A stretch of 32,951 bases of DNA from positions 1 to 32,951 of the forward strand of contig QHXI01000122.1 in NCBI GenBank assembly GCA_003222895.1, given 5' to 3'. The position numbers were made by a program, and so were the translations under genes. Positions 23,889-32,951 of this stretch are shown here, piece by piece. The DNA comes from Acidobacteriota bacterium. Its GTDB lineage: Bacteria; Acidobacteriota; Blastocatellia; Pyrinomonadales; Pyrinomonadaceae. Below the pieces are notes generated by a model that made no database searches, was not told where the DNA came from, and was given only the letters and a program-made list of their open reading frames with translations. Position 1 is the first letter of the stretch. Each line of letters begins with the position of its first letter.

Positions 23889-26800
23889 ATGTCTAAGTCT
23901 AAGTCCAAAACCCCATTGCGCCTCGCGCTGTCCCTAGTCGTCGTCTTCGCGGCGATTTATTTTTCCGTGTCAGGTACCAAAGTACGCAGCGCTGGAAATC
24001 CGAGCGTTGTTGTTAATAAGTACTTCAACTCTGGAACGACGGCCGACATAGTCGAGTTGCTGGTGATTCAAAACAACCTCGATATGCGCGGCATGATCCT
24101 CAAAGACTTTTCTGCGAGCATGGTGAATGACGGTGGCGGCAAGTATCAGTTTACCAACAATTCTCTATGGAGTAGTGTGCGCTCGGGAACGCTGATCGTA
24201 TTGAGGAATAACAACAGTGCGGCCGATACGACCGTCGGAGGCGGCGATTTTAACTTAGATGTAGGGCTTCAAAACACGACTTACTTCACGAATGCCGGCG
24301 GAACGTTTGACATCGCGGCTGTCGAAGAAGTGATGATCAAGACCGCTGGCAGCGGCGCCACCGGCGTTACCGGAAGCATTCATGCTTTGGCAGGAGGCAC
24401 GGCCGGCGCTCAATTTACTGCGACGGCGGTCCCGAAACTTATCGCGACGGGCCAGTCGGGCACCAATCAATTCGTTTTTGCGAACAACAGCACGCAGAGC
24501 ATAAATGACTTTGACGGAACGGGTGCGACAGGCGCGGCAACTGGCTTGACGTTCGGCGTTGGAAACAATGCGAATAACACCGCATATATCAACTCTCTTC
24601 GCGGTACCACAAACTTCAGTCTGAATGTCAGTCCTAATGGAACCGGTACTGGCACCGTAACCAGTTCACCCGCCGGCATCAACTGCGGAGCGCAGTGCTC
24701 GGCCAGCTATGCCAGCGGAACGTCGGTGACTTTGACCGCAACGGCTGCGGGCGGTTCCACCTTTACTAGCTGGAGCGGATGCGATTCGACCTCTGGAAAT
24801 ACTTGCACTGTGTCGATGACTGCGAACCGCTCAGTGACCGCGACGTTCACTGCGGTGGCGCAAACGCTAAACGTGACTCGTAACGGAACCGGCACCGGCG
24901 CCGTAACTAGTTCACCCGCCGGCATCAACTGCGGCGCTACATGTTCAGCAACATATTCTAACGGAACTATCGTTACCTTAACGGCGGCCGCTGATGTGAA
25001 TTCGAATTTCTCAAGTTGGAGCGGTTGTGACTCCGTTTCAGGGAACACTTGCAACGTTACGATGAATGCAACTCGTAATGTGACGGCAACTTTTACCTCC
25101 ACCCAAAGAACACTGAGTGTCAGTCGCGCCGGAACCGGTAGCGGGACGGTGACCAGTTCACCTGCCGGCATTAACTGCGGCTCAACATGTACCGCCACTT
25201 ATACCGATGGAACTATAGTGACGTTAACGGCCACGCCCGACACCAGTTCGAGCTTCGCCGGCTGGAGCGGCGCCTGCTCGGGTACCGGCTCTTGTACGAT
25301 TACGATGGACGGCAATAAATCCGCCACCGCGACCTTTAACTTCGTACCACCGCCGACGACGGTAAAAATCAGTCAGGTCTATGGCGGCGGCGGCAACTCG
25401 GGCGCGACCTACCTCAACGACTTCGTTGAGCTTTACAACTCTGGTTCGACTCCGGTCGTGCTCGACGGCTGGAGCGTCCAGGCAACATCGGCAGCCGGCA
25501 CGTCGTGGACTGCGAACGGACCAGCAACAATTCTTGCCGGAACGATCCAGCCTGGCCACTATTATTTGGTTCAGGAATCCCAGGGAACGGGGGGCACTAC
25601 TCCGCTGCCGACAGCGGATGCGACCGGAGTGATCACGATGAGCGGCACGAACGCCAAGGTGGCGCTGGTCGCCAGCAGCGCGACGCTGAGCGGCTCATGT
25701 CCGCTCGGTGGTGTCGTCGTAGATTTTGTGGGCTATGGTACCGCCAACTGCTCGGAAGGCAACGCTCCTACCGGCACACTGAGTAACACCACCGCCGCCG
25801 TTCGACGAGGCAACGGCTGTCAGGATACCGATAACAACGCGAATGACTTTGTCACCGTTGGGCCTATCCCTCGCAATAGCACGTCACCGACGCATTCATG
25901 CGGTGGCGATCCGGCGCAACTTTCAGCTCTGGGCATTGGCTCTCCTGATTCAGTTGATCCGGCCAGCACAACTCTGTTGACGGTCGCAGTCACACCGGCA
26001 ACAATTCCGCCGAGCACCGGGATCGCAGTCAGCGCCGATCTAACCAGCATCGGTGGTCTAGCCTCACAAACGTTTTACGATGACGGCACTAACGGCGATA
26101 CCACCGCCGGCGATAACGTCTTTTCATACCGAGCGATCGTTGGCGCCGCCGTTACGACGGGTGTCAAGAATGTTGTCGCGACGGTAACAGACGCGCAGGC
26201 TCGTTCAATCAACGAATCGATTACGCTGACAGTGCAAAGCCCCTCCTGCGGGGTCGAACGTTGGTCAGTCAAGGTTGGCAGTGATCCCGATGCGAGTCTT
26301 GTGGATATCAATCATCCGGTTAACACTACGATTGCCGCTCTCGGCGCGATTCCTGCTCCAGCCGATCCTCCGGGACCGCCGGACAATGCTCGCGTAGCGC
26401 CGACTGAAACTACAGTCTATACGGTCTATGCGACGATGACTGTCTACAAAAAAGAGGCCGACGTCGATTATCACATCGTGCTTACGGACGATACTGGCCA
26501 CACAATGGTCGCCGAGATCCCGTCGCCGGCATGTATCCTGGCGCAGAATCCGAGTGGTCCTGGTCGCGTGCTGGTATCGAGTCCGTTTACTCAGGGAATT
26601 ATGGATTCGCGCGCGAAATTCGACTCGCGATTCACCGCAACATCCTTCTTCCAGACGGCCAATGTTCCGGTGCGCGTGACCGGCGTTGGCTTCTTTGACT
26701 TCATCCATGGTCAGACCGGCGTGGCTCCGAACGGCATCGAGCTGCACCCAATTCTTAGTATTGACTTCACCGCCAATACCAGCACGACACTGATGTCGAG

Positions 26801-27251
26801 CGCGAATCCGTCGCAATATGGTCAGTCGGTTTCCATTACGGCGACCGTGAGCAATGGAGGCGTCAGCACGCCGACGGGTAACCTCAACTTCTTTGACGGC
26901 GGAACACTGGTCGGGAGTCGCACTCTGGATCAGAACGGCCAGGCGACTTTCGAATCGAGCACGCTTTCAACTGGCTCGCATTCGATAACGGCGTCGTATG
27001 AAGGCGACACTACTTCTTCGCCAAGTACGTCAGCCGCTCTGGTTCAGGTAATTAACAAGGCCTCTTCGACGACCACGGTGACGTGTACGTCGAGCGAGAT
27101 CTATACAGGTGGGGCGATCGAACCGTGCTCAGCCATAGTCACGGGCGCGGGTGGCCTGAACCAAACCGTGCCGGTCACTTACTCACGGCAGCAGCACCTT
27201 CATGATCACGAAGGCTGCATCCACAACGACGGTCAACTGTCCAACGAATGA
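23889..27251 (+). CDS. Large secreted multidomain protein, 5' part (InlB-type repeats, lamin-tail and Ig-like domains)
   Basis: The start ATG follows AGAGAGGAAG. A signal peptide (MSKSKSKTPLRLALSLVVVF) leads to an N-terminal domain (NKYFNSGTTADIVELL). Three divergent InlB B-repeat units follow at about 24616-24855, 24862-25095 and 25110-25340, each with TVTSSPAGINCG, SWSGC or GWSGAC, and VTATF. A lamin-tail domain (VKISQVYGGGGNSG, NDFVELYN) begins near 25360. Next is a YDDGTNGDTTAGDNVFS domain, then an unassigned domain with ERWSVKVGSDPDA and VDYHIVLTDDTGHTMV. A bacterial Ig-like repeat (about 26776-27050) and one cut unit of a tandem repeat array come last. The frame is lost at about 27185 and stops at 27251; the rest continues in the frame ending at 28734. 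It is probably exported to the cell surface or medium, perhaps as an adhesin. Confidence 0.8.
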   Translation: MSKSKSKTPLRLALSLVVVFAAIYFSVSGTKVRSAGNPSVVVNKYFNSGTTADIVELLVIQNNLDMRGMILKDFSASMVNDGGGKYQFTNNSLWSSVRSGTLIVLRNNNSAADTTVGGGDFNLDVGLQNTTYFTNAGGTFDIAAVEEVMIKTAGSGATGVTGSIHALAGGTAGAQFTATAVPKLIATGQSGTNQFVFANNSTQSINDFDGTGATGAATGLTFGVGNNANNTAYINSLRGTTNFSLNVSPNGTGTGTVTSSPAGINCGAQCSASYASGTSVTLTATAAGGSTFTSWSGCDSTSGNTCTVSMTANRSVTATFTAVAQTLNVTRNGTGTGAVTSSPAGINCGATCSATYSNGTIVTLTAAADVNSNFSSWSGCDSVSGNTCNVTMNATRNVTATFTSTQRTLSVSRAGTGSGTVTSSPAGINCGSTCTATYTDGTIVTLTATPDTSSSFAGWSGACSGTGSCTITMDGNKSATATFNFVPPPTTVKISQVYGGGGNSGATYLNDFVELYNSGSTPVVLDGWSVQATSAAGTSWTANGPATILAGTIQPGHYYLVQESQGTGGTTPLPTADATGVITMSGTNAKVALVASSATLSGSCPLGGVVVDFVGYGTANCSEGNAPTGTLSNTTAAVRRGNGCQDTDNNANDFVTVGPIPRNSTSPTHSCGGDPAQLSALGIGSPDSVDPASTTLLTVAVTPATIPPSTGIAVSADLTSIGGLASQTFYDDGTNGDTTAGDNVFSYRAIVGAAVTTGVKNVVATVTDAQARSINESITLTVQSPSCGVERWSVKVGSDPDASLVDINHPVNTTIAALGAIPAPADPPGPPDNARVAPTETTVYTVYATMTVYKKEADVDYHIVLTDDTGHTMVAEIPSPACILAQNPSGPGRVLVSSPFTQGIMDSRAKFDSRFTATSFFQTANVPVRVTGVGFFDFIHGQTGVAPNGIELHPILSIDFTANTSTTLMSSANPSQYGQSVSITATVSNGGVSTPTGNLNFFDGGTLVGSRTLDQNGQATFESSTLSTGSHSITASYEGDTTSSPSTSAALVQVINKASSTTTVTCTSSEIYTGGAIEPCSAIVTGAGGLNQTVPVTYSRQQHLHDHEGCIHNDGQLSNE

Positions 27252-27891
27252 AACCTATACCAGCACGGCGATTGAACCGTGTACTGCCTCGTATTCCGGT
27301 GCAGGCGGACTCAGCGGGACGTTGACGCCGACCTATTCAAATAACATTAACGCCGGTCCGGCCACCGCGAATGCTACGTATGGCGGCGATGCGAATCACG
27401 AAGGCAGCACCGGAAGCAGCAGCTTCACGATCGACAAGGCTTCGTCATTTACGACGTTGAATTGCCCGGCAAGTGAAACGTTCACCGGGGTTTCGATCGA
27501 ACCGTGTACCGCGTCGGTGACCGGCGCCGGGGGACTCAACCAGGCGGTAACACCAGCTACCTACGCAAACAACATAAACGCGGGCTCTGCGACGGCAGCC
27601 GCAACTTACGCGGGCGACGCCAATCACGACACCAGCACCGGCAACGGTGGATTCACGATTACGAAGGCTACGTCGACAACGACGGTGAATTGTCCTGTGA
27701 TTGAGACCTACACCGGCGGTCCGATTGAACCTTGCACCGCAACCGTGACGGGCGTAGGTGGTCTGAACCAGTCAGTCACAGTGTCCTACACAAACAACAC
27801 GAACGCTGGAACGGCTACGGCGAACGCCACTTACGGTGGAGATGCGAATCACGATGGCAATTCCGGCAACGCCGCCTTCACCATCGCGAAG
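27060..27891 (+). repeat. Tandem array of four units, about 225 bp each, the first missing 71 bp
   Basis: Units begin at 27060, 27214, 27439 and 27667 and end at 27891; their lengths are 154, 225, 228 and 225 bases. Each normal unit encodes about 75 residues with TTTVNCP..ETYTG..IEPCTA, GAGGLNQ, NAGTATA.ATYGGDANH and TITKA. The first unit lacks the NAGTATA..GDANH part, and the 71-base deficit throws the reading frame. Confidence 0.85.
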
Positions 27892-28734
27892 GCTACGCCC
27901 GTAATCACGTGGAACGATCCTGCTGATATTGTTTACGGTACGGCGTTAGGCGCTGCTCAACTTAACGCTACCGCAAATGCGGCGGGGAGTTTCAGCTACA
28001 CGCCGGCCAGTGGAACGCTGCTCAATGCGGGGGCGGCACAACCGTTGCTCGCAAGCTTCACTCCAAATGACCCAGCGAACTACAACGCCACCAGCAAGAA
28101 TGTACAGATCAACGTGTTGAAGGCGACACCCGCTTTCAGCAATCTGAGTTCGCCTACAATCACAGCCGGGACCGCGACGACAATCCTTTCGGGCAAGATT
28201 AGCTTTGGATCTTTTGTTCCGACTGGAAACGTCGCGATCACTCTGAACAGCGTTACGCAGAATGCCGCGATTCAGGGAGACGGAACCTTCTCATCGGCTT
28301 TCGCAACTAATTCGTTGGCGGCGGGAACTTACACAATTGCATACAGCTTCGGCGGAGACGGCAATTTCAACTCTGCCAGTGGGGCCGGAACGCTGACGGT
28401 CGGATATGGGATCGTGGCGTTGTACGATCAGACGAAGGTACACCAGAGCGGAAGCACGATTCCCATCAAGCTGGCGATAACTGATGTCAATGGCAACAAC
28501 TTGTCTTCAGCCGGTACGATAGTAAACGCGGTCGGTATGTCTCTGGTGTCGACTACCGTTTACGGGCCGGTCGCCGACTCGGGAAATTCAAACCCCGATA
28601 ATAACTTCAGGTTCAGTGGAGACAGTTACATCTTCAACCTGCAGACTACGGGATTGGTAACCGGGATTTACAACCTGTACTTCAGAGTTGGCGCCGATCC
28701 GACGTTGCATACGGTGCAGTTTCAGGTTAAGTGA
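27202..28734 (+). CDS. Large secreted multidomain protein, 3' part (out of frame with its 5' part)
   Basis: The frame has no ribosome site of its own; its homology starts at about 27187 (GSSTFMITKA), before the first Met, so it is the displaced C-terminal half of the preceding gene. It holds three intact array units, each with the paired cysteines VNCP or LNCP and EPCTA. A segment TPVITWNDPADIVYGTALGAAQL (MBG-like) comes next, then an Ig-like domain (SPTITAGTATTILSG). The C-terminal domain contains GSTIPIKLAITD and ends TVQFQVK. The last domain type is frequent at the ends of secreted acidobacterial proteins. Without the upstream signal peptide this part cannot be exported. A good terminator follows. 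Confidence 0.75.
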   Translation: MITKAASTTTVNCPTNETYTSTAIEPCTASYSGAGGLSGTLTPTYSNNINAGPATANATYGGDANHEGSTGSSSFTIDKASSFTTLNCPASETFTGVSIEPCTASVTGAGGLNQAVTPATYANNINAGSATAAATYAGDANHDTSTGNGGFTITKATSTTTVNCPVIETYTGGPIEPCTATVTGVGGLNQSVTVSYTNNTNAGTATANATYGGDANHDGNSGNAAFTIAKATPVITWNDPADIVYGTALGAAQLNATANAAGSFSYTPASGTLLNAGAAQPLLASFTPNDPANYNATSKNVQINVLKATPAFSNLSSPTITAGTATTILSGKISFGSFVPTGNVAITLNSVTQNAAIQGDGTFSSAFATNSLAAGTYTIAYSFGGDGNFNSASGAGTLTVGYGIVALYDQTKVHQSGSTIPIKLAITDVNGNNLSSAGTIVNAVGMSLVSTTVYGPVADSGNSNPDNNFRFSGDSYIFNLQTTGLVTGIYNLYFRVGADPTLHTVQFQVK

Positions 28735-28777
28735 TCTCTGGAGTTAGCGACGGATCAGCCTTGACGGGTTGAAAAAC

Positions 28778-28808
28778 AAAGGCGGGGGCTTTAGGCCTCC
28801 GCCTTTTT
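28778..28808 (+). terminator. Rho-independent terminator after the large surface protein
   Basis: AAGGCGGGGGC (28779-28789) pairs with GCCTCCGCCTT (28795-28805), with one G-T wobble, and is followed by a T-tract. It ends about 70 bases after the stop at 28734. Confidence 0.75.
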
Positions 28809-28830
28809 ATTCATAGAAATTCGAGGAATG

Positions 28831-29376
28831 CTAGTCACTGCATTTCGACCTTGTGCTTCCAATCGGGCCATTTACATAACTGATTCTTGTCACCATGTCC
28901 TTCAGCCCAAGATAGATTGCTACTCCGCGCGCGCGGTACTCGACGATTACCAAAGGCCCGGTCGGTGATTCATAAATCGCTTCGGACTCTTCTTCGCTTA
29001 CGCAGGAATCAAACGCATACCTGGTGACAACATAGCCGGAACCAAAATGCGCGACGGCTTCCTGGCGCGAGAGCTTCGCAGGATAAAAATTGATTCTGGT
29101 GATTAGTCCGCTGCGAGTATCCGACACCACGGTCGTCAATCCTGCAAACTCGCCGACCTTATCGTAATTGGTCCAAGTGACCTGGCGTGCGTCTTCGTCT
29201 TCTGGTTTTGAATTGCCGGACCATCTGGGCTTGCCCCATGTGCGTAGCATGTCGGCATGTTTCGACTTGCCTACCGTCATACCGCGAAGGGTGCCCGCGT
29301 GCCATTGATCGACCTTTTGAGGAGTCGATACACCGGCACCTAGAAACACTAACGAAATTATTAACAGAAATTTCAT
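28831..29376 (-). CDS. Secreted protein of unknown function
   Basis: The 181-residue product has a short signal peptide (MKFLLIISLVFLGAGVS). The mature domain contains LRGMTVGKSKHADMLRTWGKP, a pattern seen in small periplasmic proteins where a GMT.G.S....V...G.P motif marks SmpA/OmlA-like or related folds. Two cysteines (DSCVSEE and the C-terminal SKCSD) could pair. It is the last gene of the leftward run, 49 bases after sufU. Function is not recognised. Confidence 0.65.
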   Translation of the reverse strand: MKFLLIISLVFLGAGVSTPQKVDQWHAGTLRGMTVGKSKHADMLRTWGKPRWSGNSKPEDEDARQVTWTNYDKVGEFAGLTTVVSDTRSGLITRINFYPAKLSRQEAVAHFGSGYVVTRYAFDSCVSEEESEAIYESPTGPLVIVEYRARGVAIYLGLKDMVTRISYVNGPIGSTRSKCSD

Positions 29377-29425
29377 CTCGACGCGGGGATCTGTCGGGTC
29401 TGGTCAACGCGGGCGTAAGACGTCT

Positions 29426-29874
29426 TCATTCAGTCGAAACTTTCTGTTGCTCGTTAAGCGCGGCGTGCATCGTATGCCATGAGAGCGTCGCGCATTTCAC
29501 CCGCGCCGGAAAGTCTCGGACGCCGGCGAAAATCGTCAGCTTGCCAAGATCATTCGGCTCAGTCTCTTCGTTCAGCTGGCCGGTGGCCATGCGATGAAAT
29601 TCGTTGAAGAGCTTTTCCGCTTCAGCCTTGGTTTTTCCCTTGACTGCCTGCGTCATCATGCTGGCGGACGCTTTGGAAATCGCGCAGCCGCTGCCTTCGA
29701 AGCTAACGTCCTTGACCTGATCGTCTTCGACGTGAAGATATACGTTGAGGTGATCACCGCACAGCGGGTTGAACCCTTCGGCCGAGTGATTCGCATTTTC
29801 GAGCTTGTGAAAATTGCGAGGCTTCTTGTTGTGATCGAGGATGACTTGCTGGTAAAGCTCGCTCAGTTCGGACA

Positions 29875-29875
<1 letters not shown>
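29426..29875 (-). CDS. sufU: SufU Fe-S cluster assembly protein / sulfur acceptor
   Basis: The 149-residue product receives persulphide sulphur from SufS and passes it to the SufBCD scaffold. The zinc/active-site residues are Cys39 and Asp41 in NPLCGDHL, Cys64 in GSGCAIS and Cys128 in RVKCATLSW. The LYQQVILDHNKKPRNF start is typical. Its ATG overlaps the sufS stop (TGATG), so the pair is translationally coupled. A TTG three bases earlier is an unlikely start. Confidence 0.95.
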
Positions 29876-31143
<1,268 letters not shown>

Positions 31144-31147
31144 TGTT

Positions 31148-31507
31148 TCACGTCGTTGACATAAGCGTCATCTGCGCCGGTTGTAATGAGCGCTCGAATG
31201 GATTGAAGACCAGCCCAAGTTCTTCAAGCGTCACTACACCCAACAAGGCAGTGTCTTTTTCTTCACCAAGGATTACCGGAGTATGCACTTCGCCTTGCGG
31301 TAACTTGATGAGACATTCCGAAATCTCTCGCGCTATCTCGGTGCCGTCGGCCAGGACAAAACGCATACTGCGTTTGGGTTCGAGGCCAATCTGCTTCCAC
31401 GTCGCGTTGGGCAACAATGTGTATCTCGCTCCGCTGTCGACGAGAAACTTTGCGGCGGCTTCCCCAGCAGGCCCGCTGACCTTTCCCTCGATGTAAGTGA
31501 TTCCCAT
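31148..31507 (-). CDS. Retropepsin-like (clan AA) aspartic protease domain protein
   Basis: The 119-residue single-domain product has the active-site motif FLVDSGARYTLLP, with the catalytic aspartate followed by Ser-Gly. A second-half hydrophobic pattern (TALLGVVTLEELGL) resembles the ILG flap-and-psi loop of retropepsins. One active-site aspartate implies a homodimer. No signal peptide is seen, so it is cytoplasmic. It lies between sufD and sufS with gaps of 10 and 4 bases, so it is transcribed with the Fe-S genes; such a gene is not a usual suf component. Its substrate is unknown. Confidence 0.8.
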   Translation of the reverse strand: MGITYIEGKVSGPAGEAAAKFLVDSGARYTLLPNATWKQIGLEPKRSMRFVLADGTEIAREISECLIKLPQGEVHTPVILGEEKDTALLGVVTLEELGLVFNPFERSLQPAQMTLMSTT

Positions 31508-31517
31508 TAGTTTGACC

Positions 31518-32870
31518 TTACAGATTCGTATGCAGCCGGTTCAGCACCGCCTCGTCCAGCTCGCGCTTGATCGATTCGATTTTAATCTTCTCGATTACTT
31601 CTTCTGCAAAGCCATAGGTCAACATGTTTCGCGCCAGCGCGGGGTTGATGCCGCGGCTCTCAAGATAAAACAACTCATCTTCCTCGAGTTGTCCGATCGC
31701 GGCGCCGTGCGCACACTTCACGTCGTCAGCGAAAATTTCAAGCTGCGGTTTCGTGTCAACTCGAGCTTCGTTCGAGAGCAACAGATTCTTGTTTGTTTGC
31801 TGCGCGACCGTTTGCTGCGCGCCATGACGAACAAATACTTTGCCGTTGAAGACCGCGCGTGACTTGCCGTCGAGAATTCCCTTGTAGAGCTGATGACTGC
31901 TGCAATGCGGCTGGCGATGATCGATTGTCGAGTGCGTGTCGGCGTGTTGATTGCCGTCGACCATGTAAAGGCCATCAACCGCGCATTCAGCCCCTTCGTG
32001 ATCCATCTGCACGTGGATATCGTGTCGGGAAAGCGCCGCACCAAAGTTGACCGTCGTCGTGTGATACGCCGAGTTCGGACCCAGCTCAGCTCTGGTCGCG
32101 GCGATGTGAAACGCACCCATACTCTCGCGCTGAATTTTGTAATGCTCCACGCGTGCGCCATCAGCGAGCGACAAGTCTACGATTGCATTAGTGAGATATA
32201 TACTGTCGTCGCTCGGGCTGACGTAACTCTCGATAATCGTGGCCGCGCTGTTCTCTTCGGCGACAATCATAATGCGGGGAAACGCCGCCGGCGGCGAACT
32301 CTTCGTAACTCCTTCGCCGACGAACAACAAATGAATCGGCGCTTCGATTGCGATGCCACGAGGAACCTTCAGGAACAGACCGCTGGTAAACAATGCTGTA
32401 TTCAGCGCCGCAAACCCGTTTGCCAATACGGGGTGCTCGAGATACTCGCGAACCGTCTTTTCGTACTGAGTGTTGTGTAGCGCGTCGCGCAAGTCCATCG
32501 CCACAACGTTCTCCGGGAAGGCTAACGTCGACGACCGTTCTGCGCGAAACATTCCATTCACAAACACCAGCCTGCTCTCACGCGTTTCCGTATAAGTGAA
32601 GGGCGCCAAACCGCCATGATCGCCATCTTTACTCAACTCGGTTCCATTGCTCTTCAGCACCGGGACGAAGTTTGCCTTGGCAATCGAGGTGACGTTGGTG
32701 TACTTCCAGTCTTCCTGTTTGACGTTTGGAAAACCGGCTTGCTCAAATTGCGCGAACGAGTTTTCGCGCAGACTTTGAAGCCACTCCGGTTCGTCGGCGC
32801 GGCGGCCCAGCGTTGCCTGGCGAAATGCCTCTTCATATCGACTTACTGCTGTGACTAATTCCGGTATCAT
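31518..32870 (-). CDS. sufD: SufD Fe-S cluster assembly scaffold subunit
   Basis: The 450-residue product forms the SufBC2D scaffold with SufB and SufC. Family signatures are FPNVKQEDWKYTNVTSIA near the N-terminus, the beta-helix core, and the C-terminal CAHGAAIGQLEEDELFYLESRGI followed by LTYGFAEEVI. The ATG at 32870 lies 13 bases after the sufC stop. An upstream ATG at 32924 in the same frame was not chosen because it would overlap the sufC coding end. Confidence 0.95.
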   Translation of the reverse strand: MIPELVTAVSRYEEAFRQATLGRRADEPEWLQSLRENSFAQFEQAGFPNVKQEDWKYTNVTSIAKANFVPVLKSNGTELSKDGDHGGLAPFTYTETRESRLVFVNGMFRAERSSTLAFPENVVAMDLRDALHNTQYEKTVREYLEHPVLANGFAALNTALFTSGLFLKVPRGIAIEAPIHLLFVGEGVTKSSPPAAFPRIMIVAEENSAATIIESYVSPSDDSIYLTNAIVDLSLADGARVEHYKIQRESMGAFHIAATRAELGPNSAYHTTTVNFGAALSRHDIHVQMDHEGAECAVDGLYMVDGNQHADTHSTIDHRQPHCSSHQLYKGILDGKSRAVFNGKVFVRHGAQQTVAQQTNKNLLLSNEARVDTKPQLEIFADDVKCAHGAAIGQLEEDELFYLESRGINPALARNMLTYGFAEEVIEKIKIESIKRELDEAVLNRLHTNL

Positions 32871-32883
32871 CGTCGTTTCACTG

Positions 32884-32951
32884 TTAACCAGCTTGAGGTG
32901 CAACGTTGGCGCTCTTTCCACCATTTGCAGTCTTCAACCAGTCGTAACCCT
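32884..32951 (-). CDS. sufC: C-terminal end of SufC ATPase (partial)
   Basis: Read leftward from the window edge, the frame gives GYDWLKTANGGKSANVAPQAG and then TAA. The GYDW motif close to the end is characteristic of SufC, the ABC-type ATPase of the SUF system, and the position just before sufD fits. Only the last 20-odd codons are inside the window. Confidence 0.75.
   Translation of the reverse strand, partial: GYDWLKTANGGKSANVAPQAG

Noticed and set aside
24467-25198. Minus-strand frames across the InlB-type repeats
   Set aside because: They are mirror images of the periodic plus-strand coding repeats; the repeat motifs, signal peptide and terminator all support the plus strand.
32871-32924. 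Upstream start for sufD at 32924
   Set aside because: It would overlap the sufC coding end (GYDW tail, stop at 32884-32886) in another frame; the ATG at 32870 follows the sufC stop.

Overview
The window (about 33 kb, moderately GC-rich) is a bacterial chromosome segment. Gene content suggests a heterotroph of the Acidobacteriota, perhaps Blastocatellia/Pyrinomonadaceae. The signs are a SUF Fe-S operon with SufU, abundant secreted S9/S10 peptidases, large InlB-repeat/lamin-tail surface proteins, and many short palindromic repeats between and inside genes. This placement is inferred from family associations; no rRNA or tRNA gene is visible to confirm it.

Layout. 1-553: the start of a leftward gene behind a long, structured leader. 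554-3796: a leftward acyl-CoA ligase divergent from an aldehyde dehydrogenase. 4067-6681: a secreted S9 peptidase broken by an internal out-of-frame deletion. 6717-7781: an IS200-type transposase among nested palindromic repeats, the last of which replaces the 5' end of a TIR-domain gene (7782-8552). 8521-20013: a spread-out reductive pyrimidine degradation set, with dihydropyrimidinase (8521), an NCS1 nucleobase transporter (14125), a nitrilase-family beta-ureidopropionase (15857) and a PreA-like dihydropyrimidine dehydrogenase subunit (18913). Between these lie small secreted proteins, an S10 carboxypeptidase, a nucleotidyltransferase pair, an MntA/HepT toxin-antitoxin pair overlapping a Rid-family gene, and a DUF3298-type protein. 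20459-23574: leftward exonuclease III, an M20 peptidase and an enolase-superfamily N-acylamino acid racemase/OSBS. 23889-28734: a very large secreted multidomain protein split by a second frameshifting deletion. 28831-32951: a leftward run with a small secreted protein and sufC(partial)-sufD-aspartic protease-sufS-sufU.

How the genes fit together. Uptake of uracil, thymine or a related ring compound (NCS1), ring reduction (PreA), ring opening (HydA) and carbamoyl hydrolysis (nitrilase) form a coherent route to beta-alanine or its methyl analogue. The PreA here lacks the usual C-terminal ferredoxin domain and its PreT partner is not in the window. The racemase and M20 hydrolase overlap by one base and could process N-acyl amino acids. 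The suf genes form one compact operon that contains an unexpected retropepsin-like protease.

The most unusual material is the mobile palindromic DNA. A 94-bp inverted-repeat cassette is read through in frame inside the acyl-CoA ligase. A repeat family associated with the transposase truncates the TIR gene, and another copy sits in front of the ureidopropionase gene. In the surface-protein repeat array one unit is exactly 71 bp shorter than its 225-bp neighbours, which explains the frameshift there.
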